From contig NZ_KI912495.1 of assembly GCF_000518785.1 (NCBI RefSeq), positions 336,257 through 400,256 on the forward strand: a DNA stretch of 64,000 bases, in the 5' to 3' direction. The notes under the pieces were generated by a model. It made no database searches and was not told the origin of the DNA. It saw only the letters and a list, made by a program, of their open reading frames with translations. Of the stretch, positions 57,473-64,000 are shown piece by piece. Position 1 is the first letter of the stretch. The number at the start of each line of letters is the position of its first letter. Both the position numbers and the translations under genes were made by a program. This DNA comes from Paenirhizobium selenitireducens ATCC BAA-1503 (GTDB lineage Bacteria; Pseudomonadota; Alphaproteobacteria; Rhizobiales; Rhizobiaceae).

Positions 57473-58075
57473 TCAGGACATCTTGCTACCCATCACTTCG
57501 ATCAGCTTGACGCCGAAACGCGTATCGTCGTTCTCCAGGACGGTGATCTCGCCGCGCGCGATGCGGCGGCCGTTCACCATGATCTCGACCGGCTCGCCGA
57601 TCTTCTTGTCGAGCGCGATGATGGCGCCCTCCTCGAGATTCATCAAGCCGGAGACCTGCATGCGGCTCGAACCAAGGACGATCTGCACGTCGATCGGAAT
57701 GTCCATGATGAGGTCGAGATTGGCGGTCAGCGCACTGCCCGGTTCGGCTGACGCGCTAGGCGCTGCACCAAAGGACGTGTCGCCGAAGGAGCTGCTGCCG
57801 AACGCGTCGCCACCGCCGAAATCGGAAGATGGAGCGTTGAGCGCGCCACCGCCGAAATCGCTCTCGAATGCGGACAGCGGGTCGGCCTTGCCGTCGCCCA
57901 TGGCGAAGTCGTCACCAAGGCCGCCGCCGAAATCGGAGCCGATGTCGGGCAGTGTGCCCTCGGCATCGTTCTTCAGCACGCCGCGCAGGTCGTCGATCGC
58001 CTGGTCGAAATCGGTGTCGCTGCCGGGCATCGCCAGCGCGTCGTCTTCGATAATAGGTGTCTTCTTCGTAGCCAT
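57473..58075 (-). CDS. fliN: Flagellar motor switch protein FliN
   Basis: The 200-residue protein has a normal C-terminal SpoA/FliN domain (LDLIMDIPIDVQIVLGSSRM, GEPVEIMVNGRRIARGEITV). The N-terminal 110 residues are an acidic, Gly/Ser-rich extension with SDFGGG three times and similar FG-rich units, making it longer than the enteric FliN of about 137 residues. ATG 58075 (MATKKTPIIED) is favoured over an in-frame start at 58123. It follows fliM by 63 bases. Confidence 0.92.
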   Translation of the reverse strand: MATKKTPIIEDDALAMPGSDTDFDQAIDDLRGVLKNDAEGTLPDIGSDFGGGLGDDFAMGDGKADPLSAFESDFGGGALNAPSSDFGGGDAFGSSSFGDTSFGAAPSASAEPGSALTANLDLIMDIPIDVQIVLGSSRMQVSGLMNLEEGAIIALDKKIGEPVEIMVNGRRIARGEITVLENDDTRFGVKLIEVMGSKMS

Positions 58076-58138
58076 GGATTGATTATTCCCGTTGAAACTT
58101 GCCTCAACCTGCCTTGTCGCCAAAGTGGGTCGAATGGC

Positions 58139-59092
58139 TTAGCCCATCAAATGCTTCAATATCTCGTCTTCGCTGCTGATGTTGTCCTTGACCCGCACGG
58201 TATAATGTTCCCCGGCGCGGCCGAATTCGCAGCGATACATTTCCTTGCCGTTGGCGCTGACGTCGACCGTCACGTCGCCCTTGTCGCGGAAAGGAATGAC
58301 GTCGCCGGCGGCAAGTCGCGAAATGGTGTTCAGCGTCAGGGTCTGGAGGCGGATCTTCGCCTGCAGCGTGACCTGCGAGCGCCGCACCTGCTCGGCGATC
58401 TGCTCGGCCCATTCCTTCTTGTTGCGCGACATCTGATTCTTGGACTTCGGAACCGTCACGACGGTCTTCAGCAGCGCCTTCTGCGGCACGACGAGATAGA
58501 ATTCGGACGACACGGTGCCGAGGTCGATGCGCATCTTGATGGTCGCGGCGAACTGGTCGACATGATCGGTCTCAGGCTTCGGGCGATCTTCCGCATTGTG
58601 CGGCTTGTCGATCAGCGGCTCGAACCCGCCGGCTGCATTGACGCCGGAACGCAGCACGTTGGCGATCTTGTCGAACACCATTGAGGAAAGATCGAGCTCG
58701 ATGCGCGACAGCGGCCGATGGATCGGCTCCTCGATCGTCTCGGGAAGTGCGCCGAGCAGGTTCTCCATCAAGGTGATGATGAAGCTGTTGCCGCAGGCAA
58801 GAACGAAATGCGGGCTCCAGTTGCGCAATTGCGTGTCGGCCAGGACGACGTTGTCGCCCAGGTCCGCAACCAGATCGCTCATCAGGCCTGTCTCGTGACC
58901 GGCATAAGCGACTTCCATCGCCAGGCCGGTCTCGCTGTGGAAGATGTCGGGCAGAAACCCGGCGTAGAGATCGCCGAATTCCGAGCAGAGCTTCGCGAGC
59001 GTCGCTCGGTCGCCGAGTGCACCGGTCAGCCGAGCCAGCAGGGCCTGATCGATCGGGGGAGCGGGATTGGTTTCGAGCTCGGTCATCGTCAT
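58139..59092 (-). CDS. fliM: Flagellar motor switch protein FliM (rhizobial type)
   Basis: A 317-residue divergent FliM with a CheC-like middle domain (FVLACGNSFIITLMENLLGALPETIEEP, SRIELDLSSMVFDKIANVLRSGV) and a C-terminal SpoA domain (RLQTLTLNTISRLAAGDVIPF). The N-terminus lacks the LSQxEIDxLL peptide that binds CheY-P in other bacteria. It overlaps motA by ATGA and leads to fliN. It forms the C ring and receives the CheY2-P signal. Confidence 0.9.
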   Translation of the reverse strand: MTMTELETNPAPPIDQALLARLTGALGDRATLAKLCSEFGDLYAGFLPDIFHSETGLAMEVAYAGHETGLMSDLVADLGDNVVLADTQLRNWSPHFVLACGNSFIITLMENLLGALPETIEEPIHRPLSRIELDLSSMVFDKIANVLRSGVNAAGGFEPLIDKPHNAEDRPKPETDHVDQFAATIKMRIDLGTVSSEFYLVVPQKALLKTVVTVPKSKNQMSRNKKEWAEQIAEQVRRSQVTLQAKIRLQTLTLNTISRLAAGDVIPFRDKGDVTVDVSANGKEMYRCEFGRAGEHYTVRVKDNISSEDEILKHLMG

Positions 59093-59961
59093 GCCGCCTT
59101 GTTCTCGCCACCCGGGTTCATCATTTCCTGCTCGACCGCGTCGATCGAGGGCCGTTCATAGGCCGAGATCGTCTTGCGGCCGTATTCGAGGGCCACCTGC
59201 GGAACCGAGCCGTTCATGTAGGCGAGCAGCGTCTGCTTGACGATGATGTAGAGACGATGCTGTTTCGTGCGCACGGTCTTGATCTGGGTGATCAGCGGGT
59301 TGCAGAGGCAGTAGGAAAGGAAGATGCCGAGCATGGTGCCGACAAGTGCGGCGCCGATCAGGCCGCCGAGAACTTCTGGCGATTCGTTGATCTTGCTCAT
59401 CGCCTTGATAACGCCGAGAACCGCCGCGACGATACCGATGGCCGGGAAGCTGTCGCCCATGGACGTCATCGCGTGATAGGGCTTCATCTTGTCGTAGAGG
59501 ATGGTGTTGATTTCCTCGTCCATCAGGGCCTCGATCTCATGGCTGCGGGCATTGCCGATGATGATGAGGCGGACGTAGTCGCAGATGAACGAGGTCAGTT
59601 CCTTGTTCTTCAGGACGCTCGGAGCAGCCTGGAAGATGGTGGATTCGTCCGGATTGTCGATGTGGGCTTCGATCTCGTTGCGCGACTTGGTGCGAAGGTC
59701 GCGCATCAGCGAATAAAGAACGCCGAGCACGTCAAGATAGGCACGCTCCTTGGGAACCGAATGCTTGAAGGCCTCACCCAGAGCCTTGCCGGTGTCTTTG
59801 ACCACCTTCATCGGGTTGGCCATGATGAAGCCGCCGACACCGGCGCCGCCGATGATCATAAGCTCGAACGGCTGCACGAGAACGTCGACATGGCCGCCCA
59901 TGGCCATGAATCCCCCGAGGACGCAGCCGATGGTTATGACAAATCCAATAATGATATTCAT
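59089..59961 (-). CDS. motA: Flagellar motor stator protein MotA
   Basis: The 290-residue protein has four membrane segments, first at IIIGFVITIGCVLGGFMAMGG, and the stator motif SFPAIGIVAAVLG whose Pro lines the proton path, with the cytoplasmic loop carrying charged residues that meet FliG. With MotB, encoded outside the window, it forms the proton channel that drives rotation. It is first in the leftward block; the divergent DUF1217 gene starts 182 bases to the right. Confidence 0.95.
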   Translation of the reverse strand: MNIIIGFVITIGCVLGGFMAMGGHVDVLVQPFELMIIGGAGVGGFIMANPMKVVKDTGKALGEAFKHSVPKERAYLDVLGVLYSLMRDLRTKSRNEIEAHIDNPDESTIFQAAPSVLKNKELTSFICDYVRLIIIGNARSHEIEALMDEEINTILYDKMKPYHAMTSMGDSFPAIGIVAAVLGVIKAMSKINESPEVLGGLIGAALVGTMLGIFLSYCLCNPLITQIKTVRTKQHRLYIIVKQTLLAYMNGSVPQVALEYGRKTISAYERPSIDAVEQEMMNPGGENKAA

Positions 59962-60143
59962 TTCGTGCCCGCATCTGAACGTTGCTTTTCAGCACAAGCG
60001 ATACGGACCCTGCCTTGCGTGAGGCTGAACCCCGGGCGTTGACGGTTTGTGAACCTACAGACAGCTTCGCGCAAGCCTTTTGCCTCAAGAAGAGCGATAA
60101 CGGACGCATTTTCCGATTGTCCATATCGAAAGGCGCAACGACC

Positions 60144-60923
60144 GTGACGACGACTTACACGAGCTACCAGCAGATTACGCAGAACATCGACAAATCGATC
60201 GAGCGCGTCGCCCAGGCACCGGACGCGGCGCGCGAGACCGAATACTATTTGTCGAACATCGGCGACATCAAGTCCGTCGACGAATTCATGGCCGATACAC
60301 GCCTCTACAATTATGCGCTGAAGGCGCACGGTCTGGAAGACATGGCCTATGCCAAGGCCTTCATCCGCAAGGTTCTGACGGAAGGCGTGACCAAGGACGA
60401 TGCCTTCGCCAACCAGCTGACCGACAGCCGCTACGCCAACCTCGCCACGACGCTCAACTTCGAAGCGCATGGCACGGCCGCGACGTCGTTCGACAAGGCC
60501 CAGCAGGGCGTGGTCGACCTCTACATGCGCGAGACGCTGGAGCAGGAAGCCGGCAACGACAATACCGGCGTTCGCCTCGCGCTCTACTTTGAGCGCAACG
60601 CTTCCAAGATCACCTCCGCGATGGACATCCTCGCCGACGACGCCCTGGCCCAGGTGGTTCGCACCACGCTGCAGTTGCCCGTCGAATTCGCGGCAGCGGA
60701 CATCGACCAGCAGGCGGACTTTCTCGAGCGCGTGCTCGACATCGAGGATTTCCAGGACACCGAGAAGACCGGCAAGTTCCTGGAGCGCTTCACCGCGATG
60801 TGGGAAATGGAGAACCCTTCGGAAAACTACGATCCGCTGGCGGTCTTCGGTTCCTCGTCCGGTTACGGCATTTCGCCGGACCTTCTCATTTCCATCAATT
60901 CCCTGAAGCTCGGAGGCAGCTAA
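60144..60923 (+). CDS. DUF1217 flagellar-locus protein
   Basis: A 259-residue, helix-rich protein of the DUF1217 family, found beside flgF in rhizobia (TSYQQITQNIDKSIERVAQAPD; VDEFMADTRLYNYALKAHGLEDM). It has no signal peptide. Its exact role is unknown but it is always in flagellar clusters. The start is GTG 60144 after GAAAGGCG; an upstream ATG at 59982 in frame lies in the motA control gap. flgF begins directly after its stop. Confidence 0.85.
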   Translation: MTTTYTSYQQITQNIDKSIERVAQAPDAARETEYYLSNIGDIKSVDEFMADTRLYNYALKAHGLEDMAYAKAFIRKVLTEGVTKDDAFANQLTDSRYANLATTLNFEAHGTAATSFDKAQQGVVDLYMRETLEQEAGNDNTGVRLALYFERNASKITSAMDILADDALAQVVRTTLQLPVEFAAADIDQQADFLERVLDIEDFQDTEKTGKFLERFTAMWEMENPSENYDPLAVFGSSSGYGISPDLLISINSLKLGGS

Positions 60924-61658
60924 GTGCAATCCGGATTATACGTATCCCTTTCGTCGCAGATGGCGCTCGAACGCCGTCTGACGACGATCGCCGACAACAT
61001 GGCCAACCTCAACACGGTTGGTTTCCGCTCCACCGAGGTCAAGTTCGACGAGGTGCTGAGCAAGACGCAGAACGACATCAACGCCAAGATCGCCTTCGTC
61101 AACCAGGGTAACGACTACCTGTCGACCAAGAACGGCGAACTGGCGAATACCGGCAATACGCTCGACTTCGCCATCAAGGGCGATGCCTGGTTCGCCATCG
61201 ATACGCCGATCGGCCAGGTGCTGACCCGCGATGGCCGCTTTACCATGAAGGAAACCGGCGAACTGGTCTCCGTGCGTGGCTATCCCATACTCGACGCCGG
61301 TGGCGCACCAATCCAGCTGAACCGTGCGGGTGGCCCGCCGACGGTCGGCGCCGACGGCAAGGTCATCCAGGACGACCGCCAGGTGGCGACCATCGGTCTC
61401 TTCACCGCCGACATCACCAAGGGCTTCGTCCGCTACGACAACAGCGGTGTCTCGATGGTGGACCAGCCGCAGCCGGTCGTGGACAATCCGGAAGTGTCCG
61501 TCATGCAGGGCTATGTCGAGAATTCCAATGTCAACGGCATTGGCGAGATGACCCAGCTCATCCAGGTCAATCGCGCCTTCGAAAGCATCAGCTCGCTGAT
61601 GCGCGACAGCGAGTCCTCGCTCAGCAACGCCATCAAGGTTCTCGGCGGCTCAAGCTGA
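60924..61658 (+). CDS. flgF: Flagellar basal-body rod protein FlgF
   Basis: The 244-residue rod protein has the N-terminal motif SQMALERRLTTIADNMANLNTVGFR of the flagellar rod/hook family and the C-terminal pairing helix NGIGEMTQLIQVNRAFESISSL. It forms the proximal rod with FlgB, FlgC and FlgG. The start is GTG 60924, touching the TAA of DUF1217, with GGAGG eight bases earlier. fliI follows after 30 bases. Confidence 0.92.
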   Translation: MQSGLYVSLSSQMALERRLTTIADNMANLNTVGFRSTEVKFDEVLSKTQNDINAKIAFVNQGNDYLSTKNGELANTGNTLDFAIKGDAWFAIDTPIGQVLTRDGRFTMKETGELVSVRGYPILDAGGAPIQLNRAGGPPTVGADGKVIQDDRQVATIGLFTADITKGFVRYDNSGVSMVDQPQPVVDNPEVSVMQGYVENSNVNGIGEMTQLIQVNRAFESISSLMRDSESSLSNAIKVLGGSS

Positions 61659-61688
61659 ACCTGAAGTCTTCAATTTCTGGCGGAAGAG

Positions 61689-63077
61689 ATGTCGCAGATG
61701 CCCGAGCTGTCCCCAAAACTGACCCAGATGGCCGGGCTCGCCGCCCGTTATGCCAATCCGGAATACTCCGTCACCCAGGGCGGGCACGTCCGCACGATCG
61801 CCGCCGGCCACTACACGGTATCGGGCCTGTCGCGCCACCTGCGGCTCGGCGAATTCGTCGCTCATCGCAGCCGGACCGGCATCCATCTGGGCGAGGTCAT
61901 CCGCGTCGAACCGGATCTCGCCTATGTCTGCCCGATCGAGCCGGGCGAGCCGATCGGCATCCATGACGTGGTGATCCGCAAGGGCGCCTTCCGCATCGCC
62001 CCCGACGACAGCTGGTGCGGCCGCACGATCAACGCGCTCGGCGATCCGATCGACGGCGGTGCGCCGCTTTCGCCGGGCTCCGTTCGTCGCGCGATCTCGA
62101 ACAGCGCCCCGCCTTCGATGACCCGCAGCCGCGTCGAGAAGGGCTTCCGCACCGGGGTCAGGGCGATCGATCTCTTCTCTCCGCTGTGCCTCGGCCAGCG
62201 TCTCGGCATCTTCGCCGGCTCCGGCGTCGGCAAGTCCACGCTTCTGTCGATGCTGGCGCGCGCCGATGCCTTCGACAAGGTGGTGATCTCGCTGGTCGGC
62301 GAACGTGGCCGCGAAGTGCGCGAATTCATCGAGGATACGCTCGGGCCGAACATGGCGAAGTCCGTGGCCGTCGTCGCCACCAGCGACGAAAGCCCGATGC
62401 TGCGCAAGATGGCGCCGCTGACCGCGATCACCATTGCCGAGCATTTTCGCGACCAGGGCGAGAACGTGCTGTTCATCGTCGACAGCGTCACCCGCTTCGC
62501 CCATGCCATTCGCGAGGTGGCGACCGCCGCCGGCGAACCGCCGATCGCGCGCGGCTACCCGGCCTCGGTGTTCACCGAGCTGCCGCGCCTGCTCGAGCGC
62601 GCCGGCCCCGGAGAGGAAGGCACAGGCACGATCACCGCGATCATCTCCATCCTGGTCGACGGCGACAATCACAACGATCCGATCGCCGACTCCACCCGCG
62701 GCATTCTCGACGGGCACATCGTGCTCGACCGCAGCCTTGCCGACGAGGGCCGCTATCCGCCGATCAATCCGCTCACCTCGATCTCGCGACTGGCGCGCAA
62801 GGCCTGGACGGGCGAGCAGGAAAAGCTCGTCTCGCGGCTCAAGGCGCTGATCCATCGCTTCGAGGAGACCCGCGACCTGCGCCTCATTGGCGGCTATCGT
62901 CCCGGCAGCGACGCTGACCTCGATATGGCGATCAAGCAGGTGCCGGTGATCTATGAAGTCCTGAAACAGACGCCCGGCGAGAGGCCGGCCGCCGATGCCT
63001 ATGCCGATCTGGCGAATGCGCTGAAGGCCGCCCAGGGCGGCAACCAGCCCGCCGCGGCTGCAAGAACGAGAGGGTGA
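61689..63077 (+). CDS. fliI: Flagellum-specific ATPase FliI
   Basis: A 462-residue AAA-type ATPase of the F1-beta family with Walker A FAGSGVGKSTLLSML, the VGERGREVREFIEDTLG segment, Walker B NVLFIVDSVTRFA and a C-terminal FliH/FlhA contact region. It helps feed proteins into the flagellar export gate. ATG 61689 follows GCGGAAGAG; ATG 61698 is an alternative. The next gene starts at the stop. Confidence 0.95.
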   Translation: MSQMPELSPKLTQMAGLAARYANPEYSVTQGGHVRTIAAGHYTVSGLSRHLRLGEFVAHRSRTGIHLGEVIRVEPDLAYVCPIEPGEPIGIHDVVIRKGAFRIAPDDSWCGRTINALGDPIDGGAPLSPGSVRRAISNSAPPSMTRSRVEKGFRTGVRAIDLFSPLCLGQRLGIFAGSGVGKSTLLSMLARADAFDKVVISLVGERGREVREFIEDTLGPNMAKSVAVVATSDESPMLRKMAPLTAITIAEHFRDQGENVLFIVDSVTRFAHAIREVATAAGEPPIARGYPASVFTELPRLLERAGPGEEGTGTITAIISILVDGDNHNDPIADSTRGILDGHIVLDRSLADEGRYPPINPLTSISRLARKAWTGEQEKLVSRLKALIHRFEETRDLRLIGGYRPGSDADLDMAIKQVPVIYEVLKQTPGERPAADAYADLANALKAAQGGNQPAAAARTRG

Positions 63078-63079
63078 CC

Positions 63080-63643
63080 GTGACCGATTTCGACGCCGAC
63101 GAACCTGTAGCGCCGCCGAAGCCTTCGGTGCGCAACCGGATTTCAACGACTGACCGTGTGCTTGGCTTGACCGGCGTGGCGCTTGCCTGCGCGGCGGCCT
63201 TCTTTCCCTGGTATGTCTTCTTCAACGAGGAGAAATTCGGCATCCAGGTGGCCGACTGGAAGCACACCCGCGACCTTCCCGAAGGCCCCGGCCGCAATGT
63301 TTTCAGCGTCTCGCCGCTGGCGATGGTCGATAATGACGACGAGGGCGGTGGAGAGTCGTCGGGCACGGCGGTCGATCCGCTGGTAACCGCCACGGTCTCG
63401 AAGCTCGGCGCGGAGAAGCTCGCGGGCGACGAGATGCCCGAGGCCCAGCCTTTCCCGGGCCGCAGCGGCTTCCGCCTGCTCCACGTCGCCAACGGGCGCG
63501 CGCTGATCGAAGACAATTCGGGCATGTACATGGTTCGCGTCGGCTCCATCCTGCCGGACAACAGCCGGGTAGCGACGCTCGAACAGCGCGACGGCAAGTG
63601 GGTGATCGTCACATCCACGGGTGAAGTCTACCAGAACGACTGA
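63080..63643 (+). CDS. Flagellar-locus membrane protein of unknown function
   Basis: A 187-residue protein with a cytoplasmic N-terminus, one membrane segment (VLGLTGVALACAAAFFPWYVFF at about 28-50) and a periplasmic domain that ends in a beta-rich part (GRSGFRLLHVANGRALIEDNSG) rather like the SpoA/GspC-type periplasmic domains. GTG 63080 is used since GAGAGGG lies seven bases before it; GTG 63074 overlaps fliI. Its location after fliI suggests a role in flagellar assembly. Confidence 0.75.
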   Translation: MTDFDADEPVAPPKPSVRNRISTTDRVLGLTGVALACAAAFFPWYVFFNEEKFGIQVADWKHTRDLPEGPGRNVFSVSPLAMVDNDDEGGGESSGTAVDPLVTATVSKLGAEKLAGDEMPEAQPFPGRSGFRLLHVANGRALIEDNSGMYMVRVGSILPDNSRVATLEQRDGKWVIVTSTGEVYQND

Positions 63644-63652
63644 CCGGAAAAC

Positions 63653-63670
63653 CCGGCGAAGCTTTGCCGG
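63653..63670 (-). terminator. Terminator of the phosphoribosyltransferase gene
   Basis: CCGGC (63653-63657) and GCCGG (63666-63670) bound an 18-base near-palindrome with AAGCTT at the centre. On the minus strand it is followed by GTTTTCC. It starts directly after the minus-strand stop codon and separates the convergent genes. Confidence 0.55.
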
Positions 63671-64000
63671 TCATGGTCTCCTTCGAGCCGCTTCCGCCTC
63701 GTTGAGCGCCGCGATCACGTCGGCATCGGTGAGTTGCGGAAAATCCCGGTAGCTGAACCCGATCGCGCCGAGGGCGCTCAGGCCCTCGAGGACGACGACC
63801 TCGTCGACGTCGCCCCTCAGCATATCAAGCGCATCCTGCGAGGCGACCGGCACGGCGAGCACGATCCTGGCCGGCTTCTGCGCCTTCAGGCCCTTGATGG
63901 CGGCCCTGACCGTCGCTCCCGTGGCAATGCCGTCGTCGACGACGATCGCCACCCGGCCTTCGATGGCTATGGGATCCCGGCCGCTGAAGTAGAGCTTGTT
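63671..64000 (-). CDS. Phosphoribosyltransferase-domain protein, 3' part (partial)
   Basis: The gene runs off the right edge; 109 codons are visible, ending at 63671. The PRPP-binding motif VVDDGIATGAT is complete, preceded by LYFSGRDPIAIEGR, and followed by the ILAVPVAS-type strand and the VVLEGLSAL loop of the ComF/putative PRTase group. Substrate cannot be assigned. The beginning of the protein is outside the window, so length and N-terminal domains are unknown. Confidence 0.85.
   Translation of the reverse strand, partial: NKLYFSGRDPIAIEGRVAIVVDDGIATGATVRAAIKGLKAQKPARIVLAVPVASQDALDMLRGDVDEVVVLEGLSALGAIGFSYRDFPQLTDADVIAALNEAEAARRRP

Noticed and set aside
1..64000. CRISPR arrays, insertion sequences or prophage genes
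   Set aside because: No regularly spaced repeats, transposase motifs or phage structural genes were seen.

Overview
The window is high-GC chromosomal DNA from an alphaproteobacterium, almost certainly a member of the Rhizobiaceae (Rhizobium/Agrobacterium/Ensifer/Shinella group; the genus cannot be fixed from this sequence). The evidence is the core order murA - DUF2948 - hisD - UPF0262 - infA - maf - yacG - tRNA-Phe, the che operon with icpA, cheS, two cheY genes and cheT, the VisN/VisR regulator pair, the DUF1217-flgF-fliI block, and a mosaic palindromic repeat of rhizobial type at 33559-33665.

Layout. (1) 1-4474 is conserved core: end of murA, histidine biosynthesis, IF-1, Maf, YacG and tRNA-Phe(GAA). 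(2) 4475-32395 is a catabolic region for amines and methylated or onium compounds, built from four modules, each beside a regulator of a different family. A DeoR regulator faces an operon of a truncated betaine-binding protein, two choline-kinase-like phosphotransferases and two dimethylglycine/sarcosine-dehydrogenase-like flavoproteins. A LuxR-type regulator faces a glutamine-synthetase-like ligase, a polyamine-type ABC transporter and an iron-type alcohol dehydrogenase. A PhnF/HutC-type GntR regulator faces an oligopeptide-type ABC transporter with an embedded metallophosphoesterase. An AraC regulator faces a tryptophan-tryptophylquinone (TTQ) amine dehydrogenase cluster (B-E-D-A order plus two cytochromes c) that resembles aralkylamine dehydrogenase more than methylamine dehydrogenase. 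(3) 32505-42103 is accessory: a PNPOx-like protein, GST/LysR pair, DUF2188 and BON proteins, an HWE sensor kinase, small secreted proteins, a glgA remnant and an OmpR-type two-component system. (4) 42470-63643 is the chemotaxis/flagellar region: icpA-cheS-cheY1-cheA-cheW-cheR-cheB-cheY2-cheD-cheT-fliF, visN-visR, a convergent block motA-fliM-fliN-fliG-flhB-orf read leftward, then DUF1217-flgF-fliI and a small flagellar protein. (5) A partial phosphoribosyltransferase closes the window.

How the genes work together. In region 2 the modules would import nitrogen compounds, activate them (phosphorylation or gamma-glutamylation), remove methyl groups to folate, oxidise alcohols, and oxidise primary amines in the periplasm through cytochromes c. 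The true substrates are not shown by the sequence. In region 4 receptor signals pass through CheA to CheY1/CheY2 and on to the FliM/FliN/FliG switch, with VisNR as master regulator of motility.

Most worth checking: the two-kinase/two-demethylase operon with its truncated binding protein, the rhizobial TTQ amine dehydrogenase with no mauG nearby and one disulfide pair lost from the small subunit, the PhnF-controlled transporter with a phosphoesterase, and the globin-type receptor IcpA, which seems to lack a haem-ligating histidine.
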